Shown: positions 56,332-64,000 of the stretch, in pieces | Layout of the letters: every line of letters starts with the position of its first letter | Position numbering within the stretch: the first letter of the stretch is position 1 | From: Candidatus Nanopelagicus limnes | GTDB taxonomy: Bacteria > Actinomycetota > Actinomycetes > Nanopelagicales > Nanopelagicaceae | Assembly (NCBI RefSeq): GCF_002287885.2 | Contig: NZ_CP016768.2 | Coordinates: 930,001-994,000, forward strand | Length of the DNA stretch: 64,000 nt | Direction: 5' to 3' | Notes under the pieces: generated by a model | What the model saw: only the letters and a program-made list of their open reading frames with translations | Told to the model about the DNA's origin: nothing | Databases searched by the model: none | Translations under genes and position numbers: made by a program

Positions 56332-57720
56332 ATGGTAAATAAGCGAGTTGATTTAACTGCTGCGCAAATTGAGCATTTAAAAACTTTAGTTACTGGTCAA
56401 GTTTCAACTAATGAAACAATTTTAGATCAACACGGCAGAGATGAATCTGCGATTCCACCAGTGCGCCCATCAGCGGTAGTCATGCCGCAAAGTACTGAAG
56501 AGGTTTCTAAAGTTTTGGCTTACTGCAACTCCGAAAAGATTCCAGTAGTTGCCTTTGGTGCTGGTTCATCACTTGAAGGACATGTACTGCCTTTATTTGG
56601 TGGCATTTCTTTAGATTTAACTCAAATGAATAAGGTAATAGAGGTAAGAGGTGATGATTTAATTGTTCGAGTTCAACCGGGTGTTCATCGAGTTGCACTA
56701 AATGAGAAGTTAGCCAGCTCTGGATTATTTTTCTCAGTAGATCCAGGCGCCGATGCAACTCTAGGTGGCATGGCGGCAACTGGTGCTGCCGGTACCACCA
56801 CAGTTAGATACGGTTCAATGCGAGATAATGTTTTAGCACTTACTGCAGTCATGGCAGATGGCACAGTTATCAAGACCGGCCGAGAGACAAGAAAATTATC
56901 TGCTGGTTATGACCTCACAAGATTGCTAGTTGGCTCAGAGGGCACATTAGCTGTGATCACCGAGTTAACCCTTCGCGTCTTTGGAATTCCAGAGAAGATG
57001 GCAGCAGCCATTGTTCGATTCAAGAATTTATCTGATGGCGTAACTGCTGCAACTGCGATTGTTAGATCTGGTATCTCAATTGCAAGATGTGAGTTTTTGG
57101 ATGCGAAGTGCATTAAGAATGTGAACGCTCATGATGGACTTAATTTGGCTGAAGTGCCAACCTTATTTTTTGAATTCCATGGCTCACCACAAGGAGTTGC
57201 CGAGGATGCAGCCTCCGTGAAAGAGATAGTCGAAGAGTTTGGTGGATCAGATTTTGAGTGGACTACTGATGAAGGTGCAAGAAGAAAACTGTGGCAAGCA
57301 AGGCATAATGCTTACTGGGCAGGAATTGCAGCAAACCCAGGAAAGCGCGCAGTTAGTACTGATGCTGCTGTGCCACTTTCAAAACTTGCAGAAGCGGTAA
57401 CGGTGGCAGAGGAAATACTTAGTAAACATCCTTATCCATTTTCAATACTTGGACATGTTGCAGATGCAAACTTTCATTGCTTTATTGTTACTGATCCAGC
57501 TAAGCCAGCTGAGTTAGAGGATGTGCGTCACATAACTCATGAGATAACTATGAAAATGATTGAAATGGGCGGCACTTGCACCGGCGAACATGGAATAGGC
57601 TCAGGAAAAATTCAGGCATTAGAGGCAGAAACTGGAGCGCCTGCGGTTAGTATTATGCGCTCGATAAAGAAAACTTTAGATCCAAACAATATTTTAAATC
57701 CTGGGAAGGTATTTAACTAA
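56332..57720 (+). CDS. FAD-linked oxidase, GlcD/D-lactate dehydrogenase family
   Basis: A 462-residue flavoprotein of the VAO type. The FAD domain contains VVAFGAGSSLEGHVLPLFGG and VDPGADATLGGMAATGAAGT, and the C-terminal domain GTCTGEHGIGSGKIQAL. It oxidises a 2-hydroxy acid, likely D-lactate or glycolate. No GlcE/F partner is next to it, so D-lactate dehydrogenase is favoured. The next gene starts directly after its stop. Confidence 0.9.
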   Translation: MVNKRVDLTAAQIEHLKTLVTGQVSTNETILDQHGRDESAIPPVRPSAVVMPQSTEEVSKVLAYCNSEKIPVVAFGAGSSLEGHVLPLFGGISLDLTQMNKVIEVRGDDLIVRVQPGVHRVALNEKLASSGLFFSVDPGADATLGGMAATGAAGTTTVRYGSMRDNVLALTAVMADGTVIKTGRETRKLSAGYDLTRLLVGSEGTLAVITELTLRVFGIPEKMAAAIVRFKNLSDGVTAATAIVRSGISIARCEFLDAKCIKNVNAHDGLNLAEVPTLFFEFHGSPQGVAEDAASVKEIVEEFGGSDFEWTTDEGARRKLWQARHNAYWAGIAANPGKRAVSTDAAVPLSKLAEAVTVAEEILSKHPYPFSILGHVADANFHCFIVTDPAKPAELEDVRHITHEITMKMIEMGGTCTGEHGIGSGKIQALEAETGAPAVSIMRSIKKTLDPNNILNPGKVFN

Positions 57721-58620
57721 ATGAGTGCAACTGTATGGGAAGTAACAATCGCAGTATTACTGGCCGTACTTGCCTTTGACTTAGCTTTAGCGATAATCCG
57801 CAGAAACAAAGAGACCTCGATGAAAGAGGCAGCCGCTTGGACATTTTTCTATGTCAGCGCTGCAATCATCTTTGGATACTCACTCGGTGAATGGAACACT
57901 ACCCAGGCTCGTGGAGAGTTTTTTGCTGGTTGGATTACTGAATACTCATTATCAGTTGATAACTTGTTTATTTTCATTTTAATTTTGGCTAGATTTAAGA
58001 TAGATAAAACCAAACAACAATTAGTTTTACTTGTTGGAATTATCATGGCGCTGGTGCTTCGTGGAATCTTTATTGCTTTGGGAAGTGCTGCCATTTCAAG
58101 ATACACCTGGGTTTTCTACATATTTGGCGCCTTCCTGCTTTACACCGCATACAAGTTAATTAGTGAGTCTGGTGAAAAGGAATGGAAAGAGGGCAAGTTA
58201 ATTACCTGGTTTAGAAACCGTGGTGCATCCCCATTAACAATCGTTTTGGTGGCAATCGCTTTTACTGACTTGGTATTCGCACTTGATTCAATCCCAGCAA
58301 TTTTTGGATTAACCAAGGATCCTTATATTGTCTTCACCGCAAATGCATTTGCGCTGATGGGTCTGCGCCAACTTTACTTTTTGCTTGGTGGTTTAATGAC
58401 TAAACTTATTTATCTAACAAAGGGTTTGGCGATAATTTTAGGATTTATTGGCGTAAAGCTAATCATTGAGGCAATCCATGGAAATGATATTCATAAAATT
58501 CTTGGCGTTGAGATCCCAGAGATTTCTACTCAATTCTCGCTAACTGTGATTGTTGGAACCTTAGTTACTACCACGATTGCAAGTCTGATCGTAAGTTCTA
58601 AATCAAAGGTGGCAGAATAG
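57721..58620 (+). CDS. TerC family membrane protein
   Basis: A 299-residue protein with about seven to nine membrane segments and the family motifs WITEYSLSVDNLFIFILI and FTDLVFALDSIPAIFGLT. TerC proteins have been linked to manganese export or metal loading of exported enzymes. Starts immediately after the oxidase. Confidence 0.93.
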   Translation: MSATVWEVTIAVLLAVLAFDLALAIIRRNKETSMKEAAAWTFFYVSAAIIFGYSLGEWNTTQARGEFFAGWITEYSLSVDNLFIFILILARFKIDKTKQQLVLLVGIIMALVLRGIFIALGSAAISRYTWVFYIFGAFLLYTAYKLISESGEKEWKEGKLITWFRNRGASPLTIVLVAIAFTDLVFALDSIPAIFGLTKDPYIVFTANAFALMGLRQLYFLLGGLMTKLIYLTKGLAIILGFIGVKLIIEAIHGNDIHKILGVEIPEISTQFSLTVIVGTLVTTTIASLIVSSKSKVAE

Positions 58621-58625
58621 CCCTC

Positions 58626-59498
58626 ATGATTGAGGGTGCTAACAAGATTCAAGTATTTGAGCCACATAGCTCATCGCTGCCCCCGCTGCGTCCTTACTTT
58701 AAGGATTTCTGGCGCAGAAGAGAGTTTGCAACTGAGCTGTCCAAATTCTCAGATAAGGCAGAGTACTTAGAATCAAAGCTTGGCAAAGTTTGGTTAGTTT
58801 TAAACCCACTATTTCTAGCAGTAATTTACTTTCTACTTGTAACTATTATTCAAGGTGGTAGAGGTCAAGGTGGTGGCTTTACAACTTTGGCTCATATTTT
58901 AATTGGCTTATTTACCTTCTACTTCGCCCAAAACACAATATTACTTGGCGCATCTTCAATTACATCAGGTGGCAGTTTGATTTTAAATCAGGCTTTTCCA
59001 CGGGCGCTGTTACCACTATCTAGTGCAATAAGTGCTGCAAGACAGTTTTTCCCAACAATTCCTATTTATATTTTAATTGTTATTGGCGGCAAGTTGTTTC
59101 TAGATGACACCACCTTGCCAGGAATTAATGCAAATTACCTGCTTCTTCCGATTTTATTTGTACTACTTGTTATTACTAGTTTTGGTCTTTCATTGCTATT
59201 TGCAACTATGAATGTTTACTTCCGAGACACCACTAAATTACTTTCATACATTATGAGAATTTGGCTCTACGCATCCCCTGTTTTGTGGCAGCCAGATATG
59301 TTAAATGGTTGGTATCGCATAATTCTTTATTTAAATCCACTAGGGCCAATACTTTCTGCCAATTCAAGAATTTGGATAGATGGCTTAATGCCAACTGCCT
59401 ACCAACTAATTGGCTGTCTATTTTGGGCCCTCTTTTCATTTTTATTAGGTGGCTACTTCTTTATATCAAGGGAGCGCGATTTTGCCGTCCGCATCTAA
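58626..59498 (+). CDS. ABC-2 type permease, polysaccharide exporter (Wzm-like)
   Basis: A 290-residue permease with six membrane segments. The cytoplasmic start LRPYFKDFWRRREFATELSK and the loop MNVYFRDTTKLLSYIMRIWLY fit O-antigen or teichoic-acid type exporters. It pairs with the ATPase gene that follows and overlaps it. Confidence 0.9.
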   Translation: MIEGANKIQVFEPHSSSLPPLRPYFKDFWRRREFATELSKFSDKAEYLESKLGKVWLVLNPLFLAVIYFLLVTIIQGGRGQGGGFTTLAHILIGLFTFYFAQNTILLGASSITSGGSLILNQAFPRALLPLSSAISAARQFFPTIPIYILIVIGGKLFLDDTTLPGINANYLLLPILFVLLVITSFGLSLLFATMNVYFRDTTKLLSYIMRIWLYASPVLWQPDMLNGWYRIILYLNPLGPILSANSRIWIDGLMPTAYQLIGCLFWALFSFLLGGYFFISRERDFAVRI

Positions 59499-60285
59499 AG
59501 TGAGTTTGCCAGATGATTTGGCGATCCGAATTGAGGATCTTTCCATTAGTTACAAAATCAATGTTGAGTCCAAGAAAACTTTGAAAAATGCAATCATGCG
59601 TGCGAGTAAGGGTGAGCGAGTTCGAACTAGAACTGTTGAAGCAGTTAAGCATCTAAATTTAGATATCCCACATGGCTCTGTAGTTGGAATTGTTGGCGCC
59701 AATGGTGCTGGTAAATCTACTTTGATGCGATCTATTGCAGGAATTTTGCCGCCAACAACTGGGCAAATAACTGTTAATGGCAGAATCTCAACATTGTTAG
59801 CTCTCGGTGTTGGTTTTAACAAAGCATTATCTGGCCGCGATAACATAATTTTAGGTGGATTAGCTGCCGGTATGAGCAAAGCTGAAATTGAAAGCCAAAC
59901 TGATGCAATCGCACAATTTGCTGATCTGCCTGAGGGATTTATTGATATGCCAGTTCGAACTTATAGCAATGGCATGTATAGCAGAGTAGCTTTTGCAGTT
60001 GCTGTAAATATGACTCCAGATATCTTGCTACTAGATGAGGCACTCTCTGCTGGAGATGCTGCTTTTAAGGAAAAGTCTTTTAATCGGATGCGAGAGTTAT
60101 GTGAAGAGGCTAGAACTATTTTGATTGTCTCTCATGCTTTGTCTTCAATTAATGAACTATGTGATCATGCAATTTGGATGCACAAAGGAAAAATGTTAGC
60201 CTCAGGTAAGCCAGAGGAAATTACAGAGCAATACTTAAAGTTCTTAAATGTTGGTGAATTACCCTCAAGTTACGAAGATTTATAA
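59482..60285 (+). CDS. ABC ATPase of polysaccharide exporter (Wzt/TagH-like)
   Basis: A ~267-residue ATPase with Walker A GANGAGKSTLMR, signature YSNGMYSRVAFAVAV (the NG form typical of polysaccharide exporters) and Walker B ILLLDEALSAGD. No C-terminal sugar-binding domain is present. The open frame begins at ATG 59449 inside the permease gene; I prefer TTG 59482 behind GGGAG. Confidence 0.92.
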   Translation: MPSASKVSLPDDLAIRIEDLSISYKINVESKKTLKNAIMRASKGERVRTRTVEAVKHLNLDIPHGSVVGIVGANGAGKSTLMRSIAGILPPTTGQITVNGRISTLLALGVGFNKALSGRDNIILGGLAAGMSKAEIESQTDAIAQFADLPEGFIDMPVRTYSNGMYSRVAFAVAVNMTPDILLLDEALSAGDAAFKEKSFNRMRELCEEARTILIVSHALSSINELCDHAIWMHKGKMLASGKPEEITEQYLKFLNVGELPSSYEDL

Positions 60286-60660
60286 GGGTAAGGCAAAAAA
60301 TACTGCAGTAATTACTGCTGCCAGAAATGCTGCTTGCGCAAGAATACTTATCGCAGTCTTACGGTCAGCTTTTCGATCCTCTGCGCTTTGAACCTTTGTA
60401 ATGCTTCCAAGTTTTCCAAAGTTAAAAGTGCCAGCTAATCCATAAGCTAGGCAAAATTTCTTGCGAGATTGAATGAATCCAACTGAAAAAATCATCGCTG
60501 GTAAGAAGATTGAAATTCGAGCTGATCGGACTTGATCTGTTGCTAGCAAAGTTGTGGCAGAAGTTGCGATTAGAAAGATACCAATTAGTGCTACAAATTG
60601 TCGGCGGCGAACTTCACCCTTACCGATGTTGCAAGCACCTGCAATATATTCGCTACTCAC
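60280..60660 (-). CDS. membrane protein, unknown
   Basis: A 126-residue protein with three or four membrane segments and the unusual phrase CNIGKGEVRRRQ at the N-terminus and FCLAYGLAGTFNFGKLG in the middle. I do not recognise a characterised family. The start is GTG at 60660, right after the stop of the small gene upstream. It overlaps the ABC ATPase gene tail to tail by six bases. Confidence 0.65.
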   Translation of the reverse strand: MSSEYIAGACNIGKGEVRRRQFVALIGIFLIATSATTLLATDQVRSARISIFLPAMIFSVGFIQSRKKFCLAYGLAGTFNFGKLGSITKVQSAEDRKADRKTAISILAQAAFLAAVITAVFFALPL

Positions 60661-60810
60661 CTATGCATCTTCTCGTTGTTCATCATCGCTCCATACTTCA
60701 TACTCATCATTTTCAGAGCGAGCCAACCAGTTAAATACAGATTTGATCGCGCCAAAAATAACTAATACTCCAGCAAGGAGTGCGAAGAGTCTTTTGAAGG
60801 CTTTGATCAT
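60661..60810 (-). CDS. 49-residue single-helix protein
   Basis: ATG at 60810 to TAG at 60661. One membrane helix (LFALLAGVLVIFGAIKSVF) after a basic start (MIKAFKR), followed by a very acidic tail (ENDEYEVWSDDEQREDA). The downstream membrane gene starts on the next base, so the two are surely coupled. Function unknown. Confidence 0.65.
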   Translation of the reverse strand: MIKAFKRLFALLAGVLVIFGAIKSVFNWLARSENDEYEVWSDDEQREDA

Positions 60811-60846
60811 GGGGCAAATCTACTATCTTTTAAACTGCCACCCTTA

Positions 60847-61332
60847 CTAATTTACCTCGGTGGCGAGTTTTTCCAGTGAACTCCCAGAAACTCTAAAGAC
60901 CGTCCACTCATCCATTGGCTGCGCACCGATGGACTTATAGAAATCGATGGCGCTCTCATTCCAATCTAAAACCCACCACTGCAATCTTTTATACCCATTT
61001 TCAATACAAATTTGAGCTAACTTTCGAAGCAAAGCTTTGCCGTGGCCCTGGCCTCGAAACTTTGGGTCAACGTAGAGATCTTCAAGATAAATTCCATGCT
61101 TACCCAACCAAGTTGAATAATTTAAGTGCCAAACTGCAAACCCGGTAGTTTCATTATCTTTCTCAGAGATAAGACAGAAAACTTGAGGATTCACCCCAAA
61201 AAGAGATTCTTTTAAATCATCGAGAGAAAGTTCAACCTCGTCCGGTGCTTTTTCATACTCTGCTAAATCATGAATAAATTGCAGAATTACAGGCAGGTCG
61301 GCCTGGACTGCTGATCTAATATTTACTGACAT
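60847..61332 (-). CDS. GNAT family N-acetyltransferase
   Basis: A 161-residue GNAT with DPKFRGQGHGKALLRKL as the acetyl-CoA loop and the diamine-acetyltransferase-like YLEDLYVDP and SAIDFYKSIGA. Spermidine/diamine or thialysine acetyltransferase activity is possible. I chose the ATG at 61332, which overlaps the metB stop as TAATG. Confidence 0.88.
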   Translation of the reverse strand: MSVNIRSAVQADLPVILQFIHDLAEYEKAPDEVELSLDDLKESLFGVNPQVFCLISEKDNETTGFAVWHLNYSTWLGKHGIYLEDLYVDPKFRGQGHGKALLRKLAQICIENGYKRLQWWVLDWNESAIDFYKSIGAQPMDEWTVFRVSGSSLEKLATEVN

Positions 61333-62465
61333 TACTTTATCTTCGCAACATTTAATGCTTGCTGGATATCTGCCCATAGATCATCAACATTTTCAATACC
61401 AACTGAAAATCTAATTAAATTCTCTGGAACTGTTGCGCTCTCAGTTGCCCACCTGCGACGTCGCTCCCAAATAGATTCAACTCCACCAAGGGATGTGGCA
61501 TTAGTAATTAGCTTTGAACTATTACACATTAAATCAAGCTGTTCAACGCTGGCATTTACATCAAAGGAGATCATTGCGCCAAAGCCCTTCATAAAGGATT
61601 TTGCTAGGCCGTGATACGAATCAGTGGGTAGCCCTGGATACCTAACCTTAGATATACGTGAATCCTTTGATAGACGATTAGCTAATTCCATTGCATTCTC
61701 TTGAGAGCGTTGCATACGGATTGCAAATGTTCGAAGGCCGCGCAGTGCAATCCAGGCCTCAAATGGCCCAGCAATTGCTCCACCATATCTTCTAGATTGC
61801 TCAAGTCGACCGTAGAGCGCCTGATCATTTGTTGTTAATGAACCAAGAATTAAATCACTATGACCTGATAAATACTTAGTAACTGAGTGAATTGAAATAT
61901 CAGCACCTAGTGCCAATGGATTTTGTAGAAGTGGTGTTGCCAAAGTGTTATCTACTGCTACCCCACAACCTGCTGCTTTTCCAGCTGCAATAATTTTTGG
62001 TAGATCAACCACTTCAAGTAATGGATTAAGTGGGGATTCCAAATAAAGCATTTGTGCCCCCGGAATGGCAGCAATACATTCATCAGTGTTAGCTAAGTTA
62101 ACAAATCGAACTTTTAGTTTTTCACTTTCATGTAGTTTTTTTAATAATGTTGTAGTTCCCTGATAACCATTATTTGCGGCAACAATTACCGCACCCTCTG
62201 GCAATAGTGAAAAAACTGCACTTATGGCTGCCATACCTGATGAGAAAAGTAATGTTTTGCCACCTTCTAAAACTGAAATCGCTTCTTCTAAAGCACTCCA
62301 TGTTTCATTTCCATATCGGCCATAACCAACTGGTCCACCTTCATGAAAAGTTGAGTTAAGTGCAATTGGTGGATTAAGAGCGCCATCTGGTTGTTTAGCG
62401 GGGCGGCCAGCTGCAACAACTTTGGATTCTGTTGCTAATTTTTCCAAATCCATTGGCTCACTCAT
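61332..62465 (-). CDS. metB: cystathionine gamma-synthase/lyase (PLP Cys/Met family)
   Basis: A 377-residue PLP enzyme of the trans-sulfuration family. The PLP lysine is in SVTKYLSGHSDLILG and the entry loop is YGRYGNETWSALEEAI. Whether it makes or breaks cystathionine, or works as another Cys/Met enzyme, cannot be decided by sequence alone. Met and Cys-related genes (msrB, msrA) follow upstream on the same strand. Confidence 0.88.
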   Translation of the reverse strand: MSEPMDLEKLATESKVVAAGRPAKQPDGALNPPIALNSTFHEGGPVGYGRYGNETWSALEEAISVLEGGKTLLFSSGMAAISAVFSLLPEGAVIVAANNGYQGTTTLLKKLHESEKLKVRFVNLANTDECIAAIPGAQMLYLESPLNPLLEVVDLPKIIAAGKAAGCGVAVDNTLATPLLQNPLALGADISIHSVTKYLSGHSDLILGSLTTNDQALYGRLEQSRRYGGAIAGPFEAWIALRGLRTFAIRMQRSQENAMELANRLSKDSRISKVRYPGLPTDSYHGLAKSFMKGFGAMISFDVNASVEQLDLMCNSSKLITNATSLGGVESIWERRRRWATESATVPENLIRFSVGIENVDDLWADIQQALNVAKIK

Positions 62466-62511
62466 ATCTAAAGCCTAACCCATTACATTAAAGGCAATTA
62501 TTGCTGGGTAA

Positions 62512-62952
62512 TCAATTCTTTGGTTCAAGCACAAGTGCCACTGAGTTAATGCACCAACGTTGATCAGTTGGAACGGCATATCCCTCACCAGAAAAGACAT
62601 GGCCAAGATGAGAGCCACAGGCTGAACATCTAACCTCAGTGCGAACCCTTGGAAAAAGTGATCGATCTTCAATTAACTCAACTGCATCATCTGCAGTTGG
62701 TGCATAGAAAGAAGGCCAACCACAGCCGGAGTGGAATTTTGTGTCAGATCTAAATAATTCAGCGCTACAAGCTTTACATCTATACACGCCAATAGTTTCA
62801 CTATCTGTGTATTCACCAGTAAAAGCAGTTTCAGTTGCTGATTTGCGTAAAACATCAAATGAAAGTGGATCTACCTTACTTTTTAACTCAGCTTCATCAA
62901 TCTTAACTTTATAAGGTTGTCCTTTGGAATTTATCTCTGTTATCTCATCCAT
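62512..62952 (-). CDS. msrB: methionine-R-sulfoxide reductase
   Basis: MsrB reduces R-methionine sulfoxide. The 146-residue protein has two zinc CxxC pairs (CKACSAELF, CSACGSHLGHVF) and the catalytic Cys in RWCINSVAL. It overlaps msrA by eight bases, so both repair enzymes are made together. Confidence 0.97.
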   Translation of the reverse strand: MDEITEINSKGQPYKVKIDEAELKSKVDPLSFDVLRKSATETAFTGEYTDSETIGVYRCKACSAELFRSDTKFHSGCGWPSFYAPTADDAVELIEDRSLFPRVRTEVRCSACGSHLGHVFSGEGYAVPTDQRWCINSVALVLEPKN

Positions 62953-63478
62953 TTTTACTCGCCAATGCTGTTGGAAAAGCTACTCCAGTTGAAGAGTGGC
63001 AGTCATAACCATTTGGATTCTTTTCTAGATATCTCTGATGGTAATCCTCTGCAAGCCAATATGTAATTCCACTTGCTGGCAAAATTTCAGTCACAATTTT
63101 ATCCATGCCATTTTTAGTTAATTCATTTTGATAGATTTCTTTACTTGCTAAGGCTTGCTGCATCTGTTCTGGTGTGGTGGTAAAGATTGATGATCGATAT
63201 TGGGTTCCGATATCTCCGCCTTGTTGATTTAATGATGTTGGATCATGCATAACCCAAAATTCTGCTAACAATCTTTGGTACGAAATAATCTCTGGTTCAA
63301 AAATTACCTCAACCATTTCAGCATGATTTGTAGTACCAGTACAAACCTCTTTGTAAGTTGGATCTGGCTTATTTCCGCCCATATATCCAACTGAAGTTTG
63401 AGTTACGCCAGCTAAATTCCAAAATCTTCGCTCTGCTCCCCAAAAACATCCGGTTGCAAAATATGCGGTCTGGCTCAT
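62945..63478 (-). CDS. msrA: methionine-S-sulfoxide reductase
   Basis: MsrA reduces S-methionine sulfoxide. The 177-residue protein has the active motif GCFWGAERRF and the family phrases GYMGG and YRSSIFTTTPEQ. It is the first gene of the msrA-msrB pair on the minus strand. Confidence 0.97.
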   Translation of the reverse strand: MSQTAYFATGCFWGAERRFWNLAGVTQTSVGYMGGNKPDPTYKEVCTGTTNHAEMVEVIFEPEIISYQRLLAEFWVMHDPTSLNQQGGDIGTQYRSSIFTTTPEQMQQALASKEIYQNELTKNGMDKIVTEILPASGITYWLAEDYHQRYLEKNPNGYDCHSSTGVAFPTALASKNG

Positions 63479-63803
63479 TGGCTAATTCTCTCCTATTGAT
63501 TAATACTGCGCAATCTCAAATTCTTGGCAAACTTTATGCACGCTGTTTCGCTGTAAATCTTGGCCTTCACCTAGATATTCACCCCACATAGCTCAAGGGC
63601 TAGCAAAGCACCTGCCGCAGGCGCATAGGTAGGTTTTATTCATCTAAGGGCCAACTCTCACTGTCAGAGTCGAAATAAATCTAAAATTTTTAAACTTCTT
63701 AGTGAAATATCCTTGTTTATTAATTAAATTAAGGAGAGAATAAGCCAGTTGATTTTATCTTCACTACTAATTAACACCTACTCATCGAAGGAGTTGCTGC
63801 CCT
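63479..63803. other. intergenic region between msrA and whiB
   Basis: This 325-base region separates two divergent genes. I see a GC-rich patch with a small palindrome (CCTGCCGCAGG, about 63611-63621), AT-rich promoter-like sequence around 63715-63735, a ribosome site before whiB (GAAGGAG at 63787-63793) and a possible 29-codon frame on the minus strand without support. No clear RNA gene is visible. Confidence 0.4.
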
Positions 63804-64000
63804 ATGGATTGGCGACATGAAGCAGCTTGTCGCGAAGAAGATCCAGAGGTTTTCTTCCCGGTAGGAAATACAGGCCCAGCCTTGGCTCAAATCGAAGAGG
63901 CAAAAAAGATTTGTGAAAGATGTCCTGTTAAAGAGCCATGTCTTGCCTGGGCATTAGAGAGCGGTCAAGATGCTGGTGTTTGGGGTGGATTATCTGAAGA
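63804..64000 (+). CDS. WhiB-family iron-sulfur regulator, C-terminus beyond window edge
   Basis: The first 65 codons are visible. The four cluster cysteines appear as ACREE, then CERCPVKEPC, matching the C-x(n)-C-x2-C-x5-C pattern, followed by the turn GVWGG. The protein binds a 4Fe-4S cluster and acts with the housekeeping sigma factor. The start ATG has a GAAGGAG site ten bases upstream. The class looks like WhiB1 or WhiB2. Confidence 0.95.
   Translation, partial: MDWRHEAACREEDPEVFFPVGNTGPALAQIEEAKKICERCPVKEPCLAWALESGQDAGVWGGLSE

Overview
The window looks like a compact, AT-rich chromosome segment of a small-genome actinobacterium, probably a freshwater planktonic lineage of the acI/Nanopelagicales type. 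This placement is inferred from gene content, not from a database search. Supporting signs are a WhiB regulator, a GlnA2-type glutamine synthetase, the homodimeric AceE E1 next to DUF3052 and an AhpE-like peroxiredoxin, the prfB-ftsE-ftsX-smpB-tmRNA order, very short intergenic gaps and many 1-12 bp gene overlaps.

Layout. 1-8105: leuA (cut by the left edge) with a leucine-rich leader peptide, a cytochrome P450, then a minus-strand run nadE, cysK (with a cysteine-ended leader peptide), cysE, glnA2 and DUF4389. 8213-18754: panB, an MFS exporter, a tiny Lys/Arg-rich repeat protein, an M13 metallopeptidase and a five-gene oligopeptide ABC transporter with an internal hairpin terminator. 18931-30795: a lipoprotein, tgt, an oxidoreductase, a LuxR regulator, trhO, and a run of small housekeeping and transport genes with a tRNA-like locus.

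30811-35638 is the most unusual part. The last 22 bp of the RNase P RNA gene (rnpB) are repeated twice downstream of the real gene. The repeats bound two tandem inserted units of 702 bp and 4104 bp. Each unit begins, at its rnpB-proximal end, with the same ~160 bp segment, which holds a copy of the rnpB terminator and several TGCCCAT motifs. The small unit carries one SnoaL-like gene. The large unit carries an exported copper/redox set: a DUF2231 membrane protein, a Tat-exported Rieske protein, two DUF305 proteins, a CopZ-like chaperone and a His-rich protein. No integrase is visible.

35616-50278: rnpB, an RNase H-like protein and a zinc-ribbon protein, a polysaccharide pyruvyl transferase, an indoleamine 2,3-dioxygenase homologue, a DUF2231-cytochrome b5 fusion, tRNA-Val, peroxiredoxin-DUF3052-aceE, tmRNA-smpB-ftsX-ftsE and prfB. 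50293-64000: four orphan pilin/TadE-like genes, a catabolic block (two class III aminotransferases, a CoA-acylating semialdehyde dehydrogenase, an FAD oxidase), TerC, an O-antigen-type ABC exporter, metB, msrB-msrA and the start of a whiB gene.

Links between genes: both the leucine and the cysteine genes show leader peptides rich in the pathway's own amino acid. Sulfur assimilation (cysK, cysE, metB) and repair of oxidised methionine (msrA, msrB) are all present. The DUF2231 family occurs twice, each time tied to a small redox carrier (Rieske in the island, cytochrome b5 in the chromosome), which suggests a membrane electron-transfer role.
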